Notes under the pieces: generated by a model
The model's database searches: none
Told to the model about the DNA's origin: nothing
Seen by the model: the letters and a program-made list of their open reading frames with translations, nothing else
Program-made: the position numbers and the translations under genes
Assembly: GCA_964512955.1 (NCBI GenBank)
Contig: CAZEKX010000018.1
Coordinates: 1 to 31,615 of the forward strand
Origin: HGM04593 sp964512955
Lineage (GTDB): Bacteria > Bacteroidota > Bacteroidia > Bacteroidales > Bacteroidaceae
Length of the DNA: 31,615 nt
Direction of reading: 5' to 3'
Shown: in pieces, positions 17,042-24,874 of the stretch
Layout of the letters: each line of letters opens with the position of its first letter
Position numbering within the stretch: position 1 is the first letter of the stretch

Positions 17042-17953
17042 TTACGCCATCTTTTTTATTGCAATACGTAATTTCGCGCTACGTGAGCGTGGGTTTCTTG
17101 CCATCTCCTCATCGGTAGGAACAATAACTTTTTGTACCTCAAAAGGGGAATCGACACGTCCAAAGAAATCTTTCTCTACAATCCCCTCAATATTACCACT
17201 TTTCATGAAATTCTTTACTATGCGGTCTTCAATAGAGTGGTATGTTATTACTACAAGTCGTCCTCCCGGTTTAAGTACATCTTTTGCATGGCATAACATC
17301 TCTTCGAGGCTCTCCACTTCTTTGTTTATCTCTATTCGTAATGCCTGAAAAATCTTTGCCATCTCTTTCTTCTCTCGTTGAGGAGGGCAGAACGGTTTTG
17401 CTGTCTCCAAAAGATCGTTTATGCGTCTGTATGGTTTCTCGGTTCTGTTCCGAACAATTGCCGCTGCAAGTTTGCGACTGCAATTCAGTTCCCCGTACAG
17501 TTTGAATATCTTAGCCAGTTTCTCTTCGCTTGCATTGTTTAACAGATCGGCAGCAGTTTCACCGCCTCGTTTGTTCATGCGCATGTCCAAATCGGCATCG
17601 AAACGGAATGAAAACCCACGTGTCTCATCGTCAAAGTGATGCCCCGAAACACCTAAGTCGGCAAGTAAGGCATCTACACCATCTACATCGTAATATCGCA
17701 TGAAGTTGTATAGAAAACGAAAGTTCCCTCGTACAAATGTGAAACGTGTATCCTCGGGAGCATTCTTTTCGGCATCTTCGTCCTGGTCAAAACTGTACAG
17801 ATGACCATTTCTTCCTAAACGACTTAAAATTTCTCGTGAGTGTCCACCTCCACCAAATGTAACATCCACGCATGTGTTGTTTTTCTCAATCTGCATGCCA
17901 TCGACGCTCTCTTTTAGCATAACAGGTGTGTGGTATACTAAATTCTCACTCAT
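17042..17953 (-). CDS. rsmH: 16S rRNA (cytosine1402-N4)-methyltransferase
   Basis: RsmH (formerly MraW) methylates N4 of C1402 in 16S rRNA, in the ribosomal P site, using S-adenosylmethionine. The 303-residue product starts with YHTPVMLKESVDGM and has the SAM-binding loop VDVTFGGGGHSREIL (29-43), the family motif DLGVSGHHFDDETRGFSFRFDADLDMRM, and LRIEINKEVESLEEML. The C-terminal RLVVITYHSIEDRIVKNFMK is also typical. Its ATG lies inside the end of mraZ (8-nt overlap), a conserved pair arrangement. Confidence 0.97.
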   Translation of the reverse strand: MSENLVYHTPVMLKESVDGMQIEKNNTCVDVTFGGGGHSREILSRLGRNGHLYSFDQDEDAEKNAPEDTRFTFVRGNFRFLYNFMRYYDVDGVDALLADLGVSGHHFDDETRGFSFRFDADLDMRMNKRGGETAADLLNNASEEKLAKIFKLYGELNCSRKLAAAIVRNRTEKPYRRINDLLETAKPFCPPQREKKEMAKIFQALRIEINKEVESLEEMLCHAKDVLKPGGRLVVITYHSIEDRIVKNFMKSGNIEGIVEKDFFGRVDSPFEVQKVIVPTDEEMARNPRSRSAKLRIAIKKMA

Positions 17954-18410
17954 TTTTGCCTCCTTCCTTGCTTGTCATAATGTTTTCCAGTTCGCGACAA
18001 AAATCCTCGGGGTTCATAAATGGTTTCTCCACTTTATTCTTCGCCCAAATTTCTATTGTATCGTACATGCCGATAAAACGAACCTCTTGCTCGATTCCCA
18101 CCATGCTCATGTATCTTTTGGGTAGTAATATACGTCCGTTAGAGTCTATGTTTAATTCCTCGACATCTGCTACAAATTGGCGAAAAATCATTTGATGTGT
18201 GGCATTCCATCTATCCAATTTGCTACGTAACATGTTCAATTGTTCGTTCCAACTCTTTTCGGGATATAGTACGAGGCAATTCTGGTATACATCTTTACGC
18301 AACATAACCTTCTCGTCTCCTGCTGCTTGCAGAATACGACGAAAACATGCAGGCAGAAATACTCTCCCTTTGCAATCGGTTTTTGCCTCTATGTTACCAA
18401 TGAAACGCAT
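17946..18410 (-). CDS. mraZ: MraZ, transcriptional regulator of the dcw cluster
   Basis: MraZ is a ring-forming DNA-binding protein with two SpoVT/AbrB-like swapped-hairpin domains; in E. coli it represses its own operon. The 154-residue product begins MRFIGNIEAKTDCKGRVFLPACFR (first AbrB-type repeat, about 1-50). It repeats the fold at about 83-130 with ELNIDSNGRILLPKRYMSMVGIEQEV, including the DxxGRxxLP core in both halves. It is the first gene of the cluster, 30 nt downstream of a -7 element. Two TGGGG boxes just upstream could be its operator. It overlaps rsmH by 8 nt. Confidence 0.96.
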   Translation of the reverse strand: MRFIGNIEAKTDCKGRVFLPACFRRILQAAGDEKVMLRKDVYQNCLVLYPEKSWNEQLNMLRSKLDRWNATHQMIFRQFVADVEELNIDSNGRILLPKRYMSMVGIEQEVRFIGMYDTIEIWAKNKVEKPFMNPEDFCRELENIMTSKEGGKNE

Positions 18411-18439
18411 CTTTTTAGTCTAAAATACCATATTCGCTT

Positions 18440-18447
18440 CAAAATTA
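18440..18447 (-). promoter_or_regulatory. -7 element of the mraZ operon promoter
   Basis: TAATTTTG on the minus strand matches TAnnTTTG exactly and lies 29 nt before the mraZ ATG, the expected distance for a short leader. No TTTG is found 19-21 nt upstream. That position is occupied by the TGGGG repeats, which may mean the promoter is weak or needs help at -33. Confidence 0.5.
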
Positions 18448-18454
18448 CACAATT

Positions 18455-18470
18455 CCCCACAATTCCCCAC
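18455..18470 (-). promoter_or_regulatory. Candidate MraZ operator: two TGGGG boxes with 10-bp period
   Basis: The minus strand carries GTGGGGAATT twice in tandem, then the degenerate copy GTGTAATT. This gives TGGGG-N5-TGGGG, the layout reported for E. coli MraZ (TGGGN repeats separated by 5 nt). The boxes are at 18455-18460 and 18465-18470, immediately upstream of the -7 element, so bound MraZ would cover the -33 region. The link is inferred from the E. coli precedent. Confidence 0.6.
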
Positions 18471-18724
18471 TAAAAATCCAAATAATTTTAAAACTAAGTT
18501 TTCAACAAGTTGTTAATACTCTATTTGGTTGAAAATAAATTTGTTGTTAAATGTACTCAGAGATGTGTTATAAATGAAAATACACATTAAATGTTACTCT
18601 ATTCTCGGCCTGGAAATAACAATAAAAATCAGAAAAAATATTTTGAAAAAGGGAATAGATTTTAAGAAACTGCGGATTCTATTATTTAAGGAAAAGATGT
18701 TTTTAAAAACAAATTCTTTATTTT

Positions 18725-18756
18725 TTTGAGATAAAAATCAATATTTTATAACTTTG
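18725..18756 (+). promoter_or_regulatory. Promoter of the M28 peptidase gene
   Basis: TTTG (18725-18728), a 20-nt spacer and TAACTTTG (18749-18756) match the Bacteroidetes consensus exactly. The predicted start near 18763 leaves a leader of about 35 nt before the ATG at 18798. Confidence 0.75.
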
Positions 18757-18797
18757 GTGCAATAATTTATGTTTTACACCATCTATTAAAACGCAAA

Positions 18798-19832
18798 ATG
18801 AAAAAAACAAAAGTAATAAGTGTTGTTGCAATAATTATAGTTTTGTTATTGGGTATCATGCTTTTTGTATATAAGACAACAAACGGGAATAATGCATTGG
18901 AGTGTGGCTACAGGTCTATAACCTCGAAGCAAGCCGAAAATTATGTAGGTTTTTTGTCCGACGATCTTTTGCAGGGACGCGATGCGGGTACTCATGGCGG
19001 ACAGGTTGCCGCTCTGTACATTATCTCTCTTTTAAAAGAGTGGAATATAAAACCATTCATAGGTACCGATTATTGTCAACCTTTTGATGCCGTGCATATT
19101 TTAACTTCTTATCGCAATGGTTGGGAAATCAATCCCGACACAGTTGCAAAATTTGTAGAACAGGGCACTGGTGATGTGCGACGTATGAATAACGTATTGG
19201 CGGTTGTTCCCGGTAAATTAAATGATGAGTTTGTTATTATAGGGGCACATTACGACCATCTTGGCATGTCGCACGACAATGTAAAAGACCGTTGCTATAA
19301 TGGTGCCGATGACAATGCGTCGGGTGTCTCTGCTGTTTTGCAAATAGCCAAAGCGATATCTTTGTCGGGTGAACCACCTATGCGTACAATTATTTTTGCA
19401 TTTTGGGATGGTGAGGAAAAGGGATTGTTAGGTTCTAAATATTTTGTCTCAAATTGGCAGGAACACTCACAAATAAAGGCATATATGAATTTCGATATGG
19501 TAGGTCGTGGTCCGGTTGATAATCCTTGTTATATGAAGTACTTCTTTACAAAATCATATCCTGCATTTGAAGATTGGTTGCGTGAAGATATGGAGCAATA
19601 CGATTTAAACTTAGTTCCCGATTATTATGCTATGGAGAAACCTGTAGGAGGTAGTGATAACGATTCCTTTGCTCGTGTAGGCGTTCCTGTTGTGTGGTAC
19701 CATACCGATGGGCACCCCGACTTTCATCGCCCATCGGACAGTAGTGACAAAATCAATTATAAAAAACTGCTCGATGTTACTCGAGCAGCCTATTTATGTG
19801 CTTGGCGCATGGCCAATGAAACACAATATTAA
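18798..19832 (+). CDS. Exported M28-family metallopeptidase
   Basis: A 344-residue zinc-dependent exopeptidase-type enzyme. The N-terminus has KKTK then a hydrophobic segment (about 7-25), a signal peptide or membrane anchor, so it acts outside the cytoplasm. The complete M28 metal centre is visible: H151 in GAHYDHLG with D153, bridging D171 in GADDNASG, base E206 and ligand E207 in DGEEKG, D233 in MNFDMVGR and H310 in DFHRPSD. Family members include aminopeptidases and glutaminyl cyclases, so substrate is not settled; the intact two-zinc set favours aminopeptidase activity. It is monocistronic with its own promoter, and converges with a secreted cysteine peptidase gene 46 nt away. Confidence 0.92.
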   Translation: MKKTKVISVVAIIIVLLLGIMLFVYKTTNGNNALECGYRSITSKQAENYVGFLSDDLLQGRDAGTHGGQVAALYIISLLKEWNIKPFIGTDYCQPFDAVHILTSYRNGWEINPDTVAKFVEQGTGDVRRMNNVLAVVPGKLNDEFVIIGAHYDHLGMSHDNVKDRCYNGADDNASGVSAVLQIAKAISLSGEPPMRTIIFAFWDGEEKGLLGSKYFVSNWQEHSQIKAYMNFDMVGRGPVDNPCYMKYFFTKSYPAFEDWLREDMEQYDLNLVPDYYAMEKPVGGSDNDSFARVGVPVVWYHTDGHPDFHRPSDSSDKINYKKLLDVTRAAYLCAWRMANETQY

Positions 19833-19878
19833 ACGGTAATTTAATCAAAAGATTACACTTTATTATCTTCGGTGTTGA

Positions 19879-21285
19879 TTACTCCTCAGGGGTGAACATG
19901 GGGTCCCATGCAGGCAGTTTGGTAGGTTTCTCTTTGAGTACATCCAAAACCTTGGCAGGAACATACTTTTTGTCTACTACAAGGCGGAACATATACTCGT
20001 TGAACCATTCATCGGTCATTATTATTGTTCCTTTAAAACCGGAACCTGCGCCCCAACTGTTTTCGACCTGCCATTTTACCGGTTTGCCATCTTTGTCAAG
20101 GTCTACAGCTTTCAATGTCATTGCATGCGAAGAACCACTGTCGAATGTCATAATTCTTTCGCGTTTATTCATGCCGAATGTTGTTCCAAACAGGTTCTCG
20201 TAGTCGTAATTGGCTATATCCAATAGTCCGCGCTTTGAATCGAGATATTTACCTACGTCGCACGAGAAGTACATCATAACACTGTCTTTTATAGAGGCAA
20301 TTGCCATTGCTTTTATCTCATCTAAAGGCAGGTTTACATACAACCAGTTGTGCCCGTCGTAAACATGACGGTCGTACTCTATCTCGTAAGATTTCCAGTA
20401 GGGACGGGTGGGGTCGTTCATCAGCATCACATAATTGTTTTGCAGGTCCCAACCGATATACTTCTCGTAGAAACTTTTCGGTGTATATGTTTGTGGTTCC
20501 TCACGCAGTTTGCCATTGGCATCTGTAGGCGCCCAAGTGAACTCTGTTGGTGGTATGCCATAAACTTTTACCAGCATTTTATAAACAGTTTTCAACTGCT
20601 CTTTTTTCATCTCTGATAAATCTTTCTCTTTTGCTCCATCTTCCGATGCTTTACGCAAGTTCAAACCAAATTCACGCAGTTTACGTTGTAATAAACTGTT
20701 AAAAGCAGCAGTTTTATTACTTGTGTATGTTTCGGGCATAACACCTTTGGGGACAATGCCATATTTTGCAACCAAGTCCGACACTCCTGTGAATGTGCCG
20801 CCATCACTCAATGGGTTTTTGAAAAGCCACTCAACAGTGCGGTCGTTAAAGGGTTTCTTACGGGTGTCAATTATTCCTTGCAGAAACAGATTCGACTTCT
20901 CTAATTGATCCCAGAAAAAATTATACACTTGCGAAAACTCAAAAGCACCAAGTTTTTGTTCTGCAATCATTTTGGCGCGCATCACATTCATGCCGGTGAA
21001 GAGCCAACAACGTCCCGACGACTCTTGATCGGTTATTCCTTTCGATTCAACACTGTTACTAAAATATGTGTTCATCTCTTTTTGGTTTTCGTTGTTGAGT
21101 GCCAAACTGTTTACCGGGTTCGACAACATTACATTCTGTAAAGCCTTGTCGCTTCCCTGTGGAACATAACTCTCCTTTAATTCCTTTAGTAGTTTTGCAT
21201 CGATACCACCGTTTTGGGCTGTAATACCGGTGGCAAACAACATAGTTGCCACTATGCATCCTGTAATTTTAAATGTTCTTTTCAT
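19879..21285 (-). CDS. Exported C1B (bleomycin hydrolase / PepC-like) cysteine peptidase
   Basis: A papain-fold peptidase of the bleomycin-hydrolase/aminopeptidase C subfamily. Numbering from the ATG at 21285 gives 468 residues with C93 in QESSGRCWLF, H387 in SGSSHAMTL and N409 in VENSWGAGSG, the full catalytic triad. Unlike cytoplasmic PepC, it starts with a signal peptide (MKRTFKITGCIVATMLFATGITAQ), so it should be exported. The open frame extends to a TTG at 21348, but that would overlap mfd, hide the signal peptide and lie upstream of the promoter at 21319-21349. The C-terminus ends PMFTPEE, without the short tail that blocks the active site in classical family members in an obvious way. 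It is downstream of mfd. Confidence 0.92.
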   Translation of the reverse strand: MKRTFKITGCIVATMLFATGITAQNGGIDAKLLKELKESYVPQGSDKALQNVMLSNPVNSLALNNENQKEMNTYFSNSVESKGITDQESSGRCWLFTGMNVMRAKMIAEQKLGAFEFSQVYNFFWDQLEKSNLFLQGIIDTRKKPFNDRTVEWLFKNPLSDGGTFTGVSDLVAKYGIVPKGVMPETYTSNKTAAFNSLLQRKLREFGLNLRKASEDGAKEKDLSEMKKEQLKTVYKMLVKVYGIPPTEFTWAPTDANGKLREEPQTYTPKSFYEKYIGWDLQNNYVMLMNDPTRPYWKSYEIEYDRHVYDGHNWLYVNLPLDEIKAMAIASIKDSVMMYFSCDVGKYLDSKRGLLDIANYDYENLFGTTFGMNKRERIMTFDSGSSHAMTLKAVDLDKDGKPVKWQVENSWGAGSGFKGTIIMTDEWFNEYMFRLVVDKKYVPAKVLDVLKEKPTKLPAWDPMFTPEE

Positions 21286-21318
21286 ATCTTTTAATGGTTT
21301 TGTCTGTTCTATTTTTTG

Positions 21319-21349
21319 CGAAGATACCTCATTTTGTTTAATTGGCAAA
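21319..21349 (-). promoter_or_regulatory. Promoter of the C1B peptidase gene, inside the end of mfd
   Basis: On the minus strand TTTG (21346-21349), 19 nt, then TATCTTCG (21319-21326) fit the Bacteroidetes pattern with one change in the -7 box. The -33 box lies within the last codons of mfd. Start of transcription near 21312 agrees with the ATG at 21285. Confidence 0.6.
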
Positions 21350-24300
21350 ATGGGCTTTTGGGAAGTTGTGAATCTCTTTTATAAAGGCGAGTGCGGTCTC
21401 TACATCTTTTATATTTTCTACAGTTATAATACAACGTCCTTTCTCTTTTCGCATTTGGTTCTTGAAGCAACTTGTGGGAATGTACAGAAGTATATTCCCG
21501 AACAGGTCGCTTTGATAGAATGTTTCGTTACTGTCCTGTACAAAGAAAAGATTCATACGCCCGCCTTTGAGGTATATTTTTTCTATTCCCAGTTCTTGTG
21601 CTTTCTGACGCAGAATAACCATTTTAATAAGTTCCTCGCCTTCGTGCGGTATTGCTCCAAATCGGTCTTGCATCTTCAAACGGAATGTGTTGAGGTCTGC
21701 TTCGTTTGTAATAGAGTCGAGTTCGCGATAGAGTAATATGCGCTCATTTCCATCGGGAACGTATGTGGCAGGGAATAGAAGTTCCAGGTCGCTCTCTACA
21801 AGGCACTCTTTTGCAAATTCTTGTATACTGTTGTTCTCTTCGTCATGCAAAATATCGGAGAATTCTTCATCCTTTAACTCTTTCACAGCCTCGGCAAGAA
21901 CCTTCTGGTATGTCTCATAGCCTAAATCGGCTATAAAACCGCTCTGTTCTGCTCCCAGCAGATTCCCGGCACCACGAATGTCCAAATCTTGCATGGCAAT
22001 GTGCATTCCACTACCAAGTTCGCTAAAACTTTCAATAGCCTCCAAACGACGGCGTGCTTCGCTGTTAAGACTCTCTTTTGGTGGTGTCAGCAGGTAGCAG
22101 AATGCTTTGCGTTTTCCGCGTCCCACACGACCACGCATCTGGTGCAGGTCGCTAAGTCCGAAACTCTGTGCCTGATTTATTATAATGGTGTTTACATTGG
22201 GAATGTCTATGCCGTTTTCAACTATCGATGTAGCAATAAGAACATCATAATCGTGGTTTATGAAGTCGTACAATCTTTTTTCTAACAGTTCGGGTTCCAT
22301 TTGTCCATGTCCTATGCATACACGTGCATCGGGGACATGTCTCTTTATCATATTCTCCAACTCATACATGTTGGCAATACGGTTGTTTATGAAAAATACC
22401 TGTCCGTTTCTGCTTAACTCAAAGTTTATAGCCTCTTTGATTATCTCGGCATCGAATGTCTCTATTTCTGTGTGAATTGGATATCGGTTGGGTGGTGGTG
22501 TTTGTATCATTGAAAGATCTCTTGCACCCATAATAGAGAACTGTAATGTACGCGGAATTGGTGTTGCCGTCATTGTCAGTGTATCTACATTTACCTTCAT
22601 CTGGCGTAGTTTTTCCTTCACTGCTACGCCAAACTTTTGTTCTTCGTCAATAATCAGCAGCCCCAAATCTTTAAATTGTACATCCTTTCCTGTTATGCGA
22701 TGTGTACCTATTACAATATCAACTTTTCCCTCTTTTATCTCCTGTAGTACCTTTTTTGTATCTGCGGTACTACGGGCGCGACTCAAATATTGTATGTTAC
22801 AAGGAAACTCCTTAAGGCGCTCTTTGAATGTCAAATAGTGTTGGTATGCCAGTACGGTAGTGGGAACAAGTACGGCAACCTGCTTCCCATCGGTGGCTGC
22901 TTTGAATGCGGCACGTATGGCAACTTCGGTTTTACCGAACCCTACATCTCCGCAAATGAGACGGTCCATAGGACGTTTGCGTTCCATATCGCGTTTTACG
23001 TCGTTGGTCGCTTTCATTTGGTCGGGGGTGTCCTCATACATAAAACTTGCTTCCAACTCGTTTTGCAAATAACTATCGGGTGAGAATGCGAAACCTTCCT
23101 CTTTGTATCGTTGTGAATATAACTTTATCAGGTCGCGAGCAATATCCTTAATCTTCTTCTTGGTACGCTCCTTCATGCGTTCCCATGCTCCTGTACCCAA
23201 TTTGTTTATAGTGGGTGCATCTCCCTCTTTGCCTCTGTATTTCGAAATTTTATGTAGGTTATGTATCGATACAAAAACAACATCATCGTTCTTGTATATC
23301 AATTTTATAGCCTCTTGTGTGGAATTGCCATTAGGAATACGTACCAAACCACCGAATTTTCCTATGCCATGGTCAATATGTACAATATAATCACCTGTTT
23401 TAAACTCTTTCAACTCTTTTAATGTCAGTGCCACTTTTCCACTTCTGGCACGGTCGCTACGTAACTTAAAATTATGAAAACGTCCGAACAGTTGGTGGTC
23501 GGTAAAAAAGGCTGAGTGTAATGTGTTATCGACAAAACCGCTATGTATAGTGTGTGTTACAGCAGTAAACGGTATCTCCTCGCCTCGTTCTTCGAAGATT
23601 GCTTTCAGACGGTCGGCCTGGTGTGCATCGTCGGTTAGCAAATGCAGTTTATAACCACGCTTCAGATACTCCGTAAAGTTCTTGCTTACAAGGTCGAAAT
23701 CTTTATGAAACAGAGGCTGTGGCGAAATGTCGAAGTTTACAATTATGGCATCGCTTTTGTTTGTGGTATGCAGTTCCCAGTGTCGTGTACTTTTTACGAA
23801 TGTGTTGAATTCCTCTTCCGTAACAAGGTCGGGCATCTTGGGGGCTGTCTCATCCGACAATTTAGCCTGTAGCGAGAACCCCTCGGTACGTAATTTCTCC
23901 ATGCAACCTGATACAAATTTCAGGTCTCGCGTTATGAGTATGCTGTTTTTGGGTAGGAATGATGTTATGGGAACACTCTCGTTGCCGTTCATCTTTGGCA
24001 CTATAACGGCTTCGTCGTTTTTTTGTCGCGACAATTGTGTCTCCACCTCGAATGTTCGTATGCTCTCCACCTCATTTCCAAAAAAATCGATACGGTAGGG
24101 GTATTCCGATGAGTATGAAAAGATATCAATCAAACTGCCTCGTACTGCATATTCTCCGGGCTCGTAAACGTATGTTACCTCTTTGAACTTCAGTTCAGTG
24201 AGTCTCTTTTCCAGTTCATCCCTGCTTATGCGACTATCGGTTGTTATAGTAAGAGTTTTCTCTTCGAGGTCGCCCTGCGAAACAACCTTTTCGGCAACGG

Positions 24301-24691
24301 CATCGGGGTGTGTTATTATAACCAAACCCTCTTTGCGTCTGCGATTTATAAGACGGCTCATCACCTCGGTACGCAGTATGCGGCTTGCATCATCTTCGTG
24401 CCCATATTTCATTGCACGTCGGAACGACGATGGAAAAAAGAGTATATTCTCGCTCTTGCATACCTGCATCATATCGTGATAGAAATATCCAGCCTCTTCA
24501 ACATCATTCATAACAACGAACAAAGTCTGTTCGGGAACTCTTTCAATAAATCCGCTAATAACCAATGGTGCGCTACTGCCCAATAGTCCTGCGAGAAAAA
24601 CGCTTTTTTTGCTGTTTTCCTCTCTCAACTTCACAAGAGCATCCACACCCGGATGCAATGCAAAGATATTTTGAAGTTCTTTTGCCTCCAT
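21338..24691 (-). CDS. mfd: Transcription-repair coupling factor
   Basis: Mfd removes RNA polymerase stalled at lesions and recruits UvrA for nucleotide excision repair. The 1117-residue product has the N-terminal UvrB-like region (about 1-340) and the RNA-polymerase-interacting region with DYIVHIDHGIGKFGGL. The helicase motor follows, with Walker A CGDVGFGKTEVAIRAA, motif II LLIIDEEQKFGV and TMTATPIPRTLQFS. The translocation (TRG) motif region contains ATSIVENGIDIPNVNTIIIN and HQMRGRVGRGKRKAFCYLL. The C-terminal TRCF domain follows. It sits 52 nt upstream of the C1B peptidase gene. A possible -7 (TATTTTCG, 24732-24739) precedes it, without a -33 partner. Confidence 0.97.
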   Translation of the reverse strand: MEAKELQNIFALHPGVDALVKLREENSKKSVFLAGLLGSSAPLVISGFIERVPEQTLFVVMNDVEEAGYFYHDMMQVCKSENILFFPSSFRRAMKYGHEDDASRILRTEVMSRLINRRRKEGLVIITHPDAVAEKVVSQGDLEEKTLTITTDSRISRDELEKRLTELKFKEVTYVYEPGEYAVRGSLIDIFSYSSEYPYRIDFFGNEVESIRTFEVETQLSRQKNDEAVIVPKMNGNESVPITSFLPKNSILITRDLKFVSGCMEKLRTEGFSLQAKLSDETAPKMPDLVTEEEFNTFVKSTRHWELHTTNKSDAIIVNFDISPQPLFHKDFDLVSKNFTEYLKRGYKLHLLTDDAHQADRLKAIFEERGEEIPFTAVTHTIHSGFVDNTLHSAFFTDHQLFGRFHNFKLRSDRARSGKVALTLKELKEFKTGDYIVHIDHGIGKFGGLVRIPNGNSTQEAIKLIYKNDDVVFVSIHNLHKISKYRGKEGDAPTINKLGTGAWERMKERTKKKIKDIARDLIKLYSQRYKEEGFAFSPDSYLQNELEASFMYEDTPDQMKATNDVKRDMERKRPMDRLICGDVGFGKTEVAIRAAFKAATDGKQVAVLVPTTVLAYQHYLTFKERLKEFPCNIQYLSRARSTADTKKVLQEIKEGKVDIVIGTHRITGKDVQFKDLGLLIIDEEQKFGVAVKEKLRQMKVNVDTLTMTATPIPRTLQFSIMGARDLSMIQTPPPNRYPIHTEIETFDAEIIKEAINFELSRNGQVFFINNRIANMYELENMIKRHVPDARVCIGHGQMEPELLEKRLYDFINHDYDVLIATSIVENGIDIPNVNTIIINQAQSFGLSDLHQMRGRVGRGKRKAFCYLLTPPKESLNSEARRRLEAIESFSELGSGMHIAMQDLDIRGAGNLLGAEQSGFIADLGYETYQKVLAEAVKELKDEEFSDILHDEENNSIQEFAKECLVESDLELLFPATYVPDGNERILLYRELDSITNEADLNTFRLKMQDRFGAIPHEGEELIKMVILRQKAQELGIEKIYLKGGRMNLFFVQDSNETFYQSDLFGNILLYIPTSCFKNQMRKEKGRCIITVENIKDVETALAFIKEIHNFPKAHFAN

Positions 24692-24845
24692 TAAATTTGT
24701 AAGGCGTTAATATGTGCCTCTTTTTGCGTCGCGAAAATAAGAATTTTTCGTCATAAAGAGCCTGTTTTAACTTAATAACATTATTTAAAAAACTTATTTT
24801 ATATATTTTTTTAAATATAATAGCACTTTTGCTCTCTTTTTTCTG
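24692..24845. other. Divergent intergenic gap between mfd and the glycosyltransferase gene
   Basis: A very AT-rich stretch with poly-T/poly-A runs and no convincing ORF or hairpin. It must carry the promoters for mfd (minus) and the six-gene operon (plus). Only single -7-like words are visible for both. Confidence 0.5.
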
Positions 24846-24853
24846 TATCTTCG
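24846..24853 (+). promoter_or_regulatory. Possible -7 element of the glycosyltransferase-to-folE operon
   Basis: TATCTTCG, one base off consensus, lies 21 nt before the chosen ATG at 24875. The only nearby TTTG (24829-24832) is 13 nt upstream, shorter than the usual 19-21. The arrangement TTTTG-N12/13-TATCTTCGCAA is nearly the same as before recO. Confidence 0.4.
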
Positions 24854-24874
24854 CAAGATGAATAAATGTTAGTT

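Larger units (their letters stand above)
18411..18797. other. Divergent intergenic region between mraZ and the M28 peptidase gene
   Basis: This 387-bp AT-rich gap contains the mraZ -7 element and TGGGG boxes on the left and the plus-strand promoter of the peptidase on the right. The middle (about 18490-18720) holds no convincing ORF, RNA gene or strong hairpin. There is only a small dyad AACAA-G-TTGTT near 18504-18514 and a distant TCTATTC / GAATAGA inverted pair. Confidence 0.6.

Noticed and set aside
18531..18543. TAAATTTG word in the mraZ/M28 intergenic region as a second promoter
   Set aside because: It has no TTTG at the right distance (nearest GTTG gives a 23-nt spacer) and sits in AT-rich DNA where such words arise by chance.
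19836..19860. TAATC-AAAA-GATTA hairpin between the two convergent peptidase genes
   Set aside because: The stem is only 5 bp and A/T-rich, and no clean T run follows on either strand, so I do not call a terminator.
21286..21348. N-terminal extension of the C1B peptidase from a TTG at 21348
   Set aside because: It overlaps mfd, masks a good signal peptide starting at the ATG 21285 and begins upstream of the predicted promoter start.
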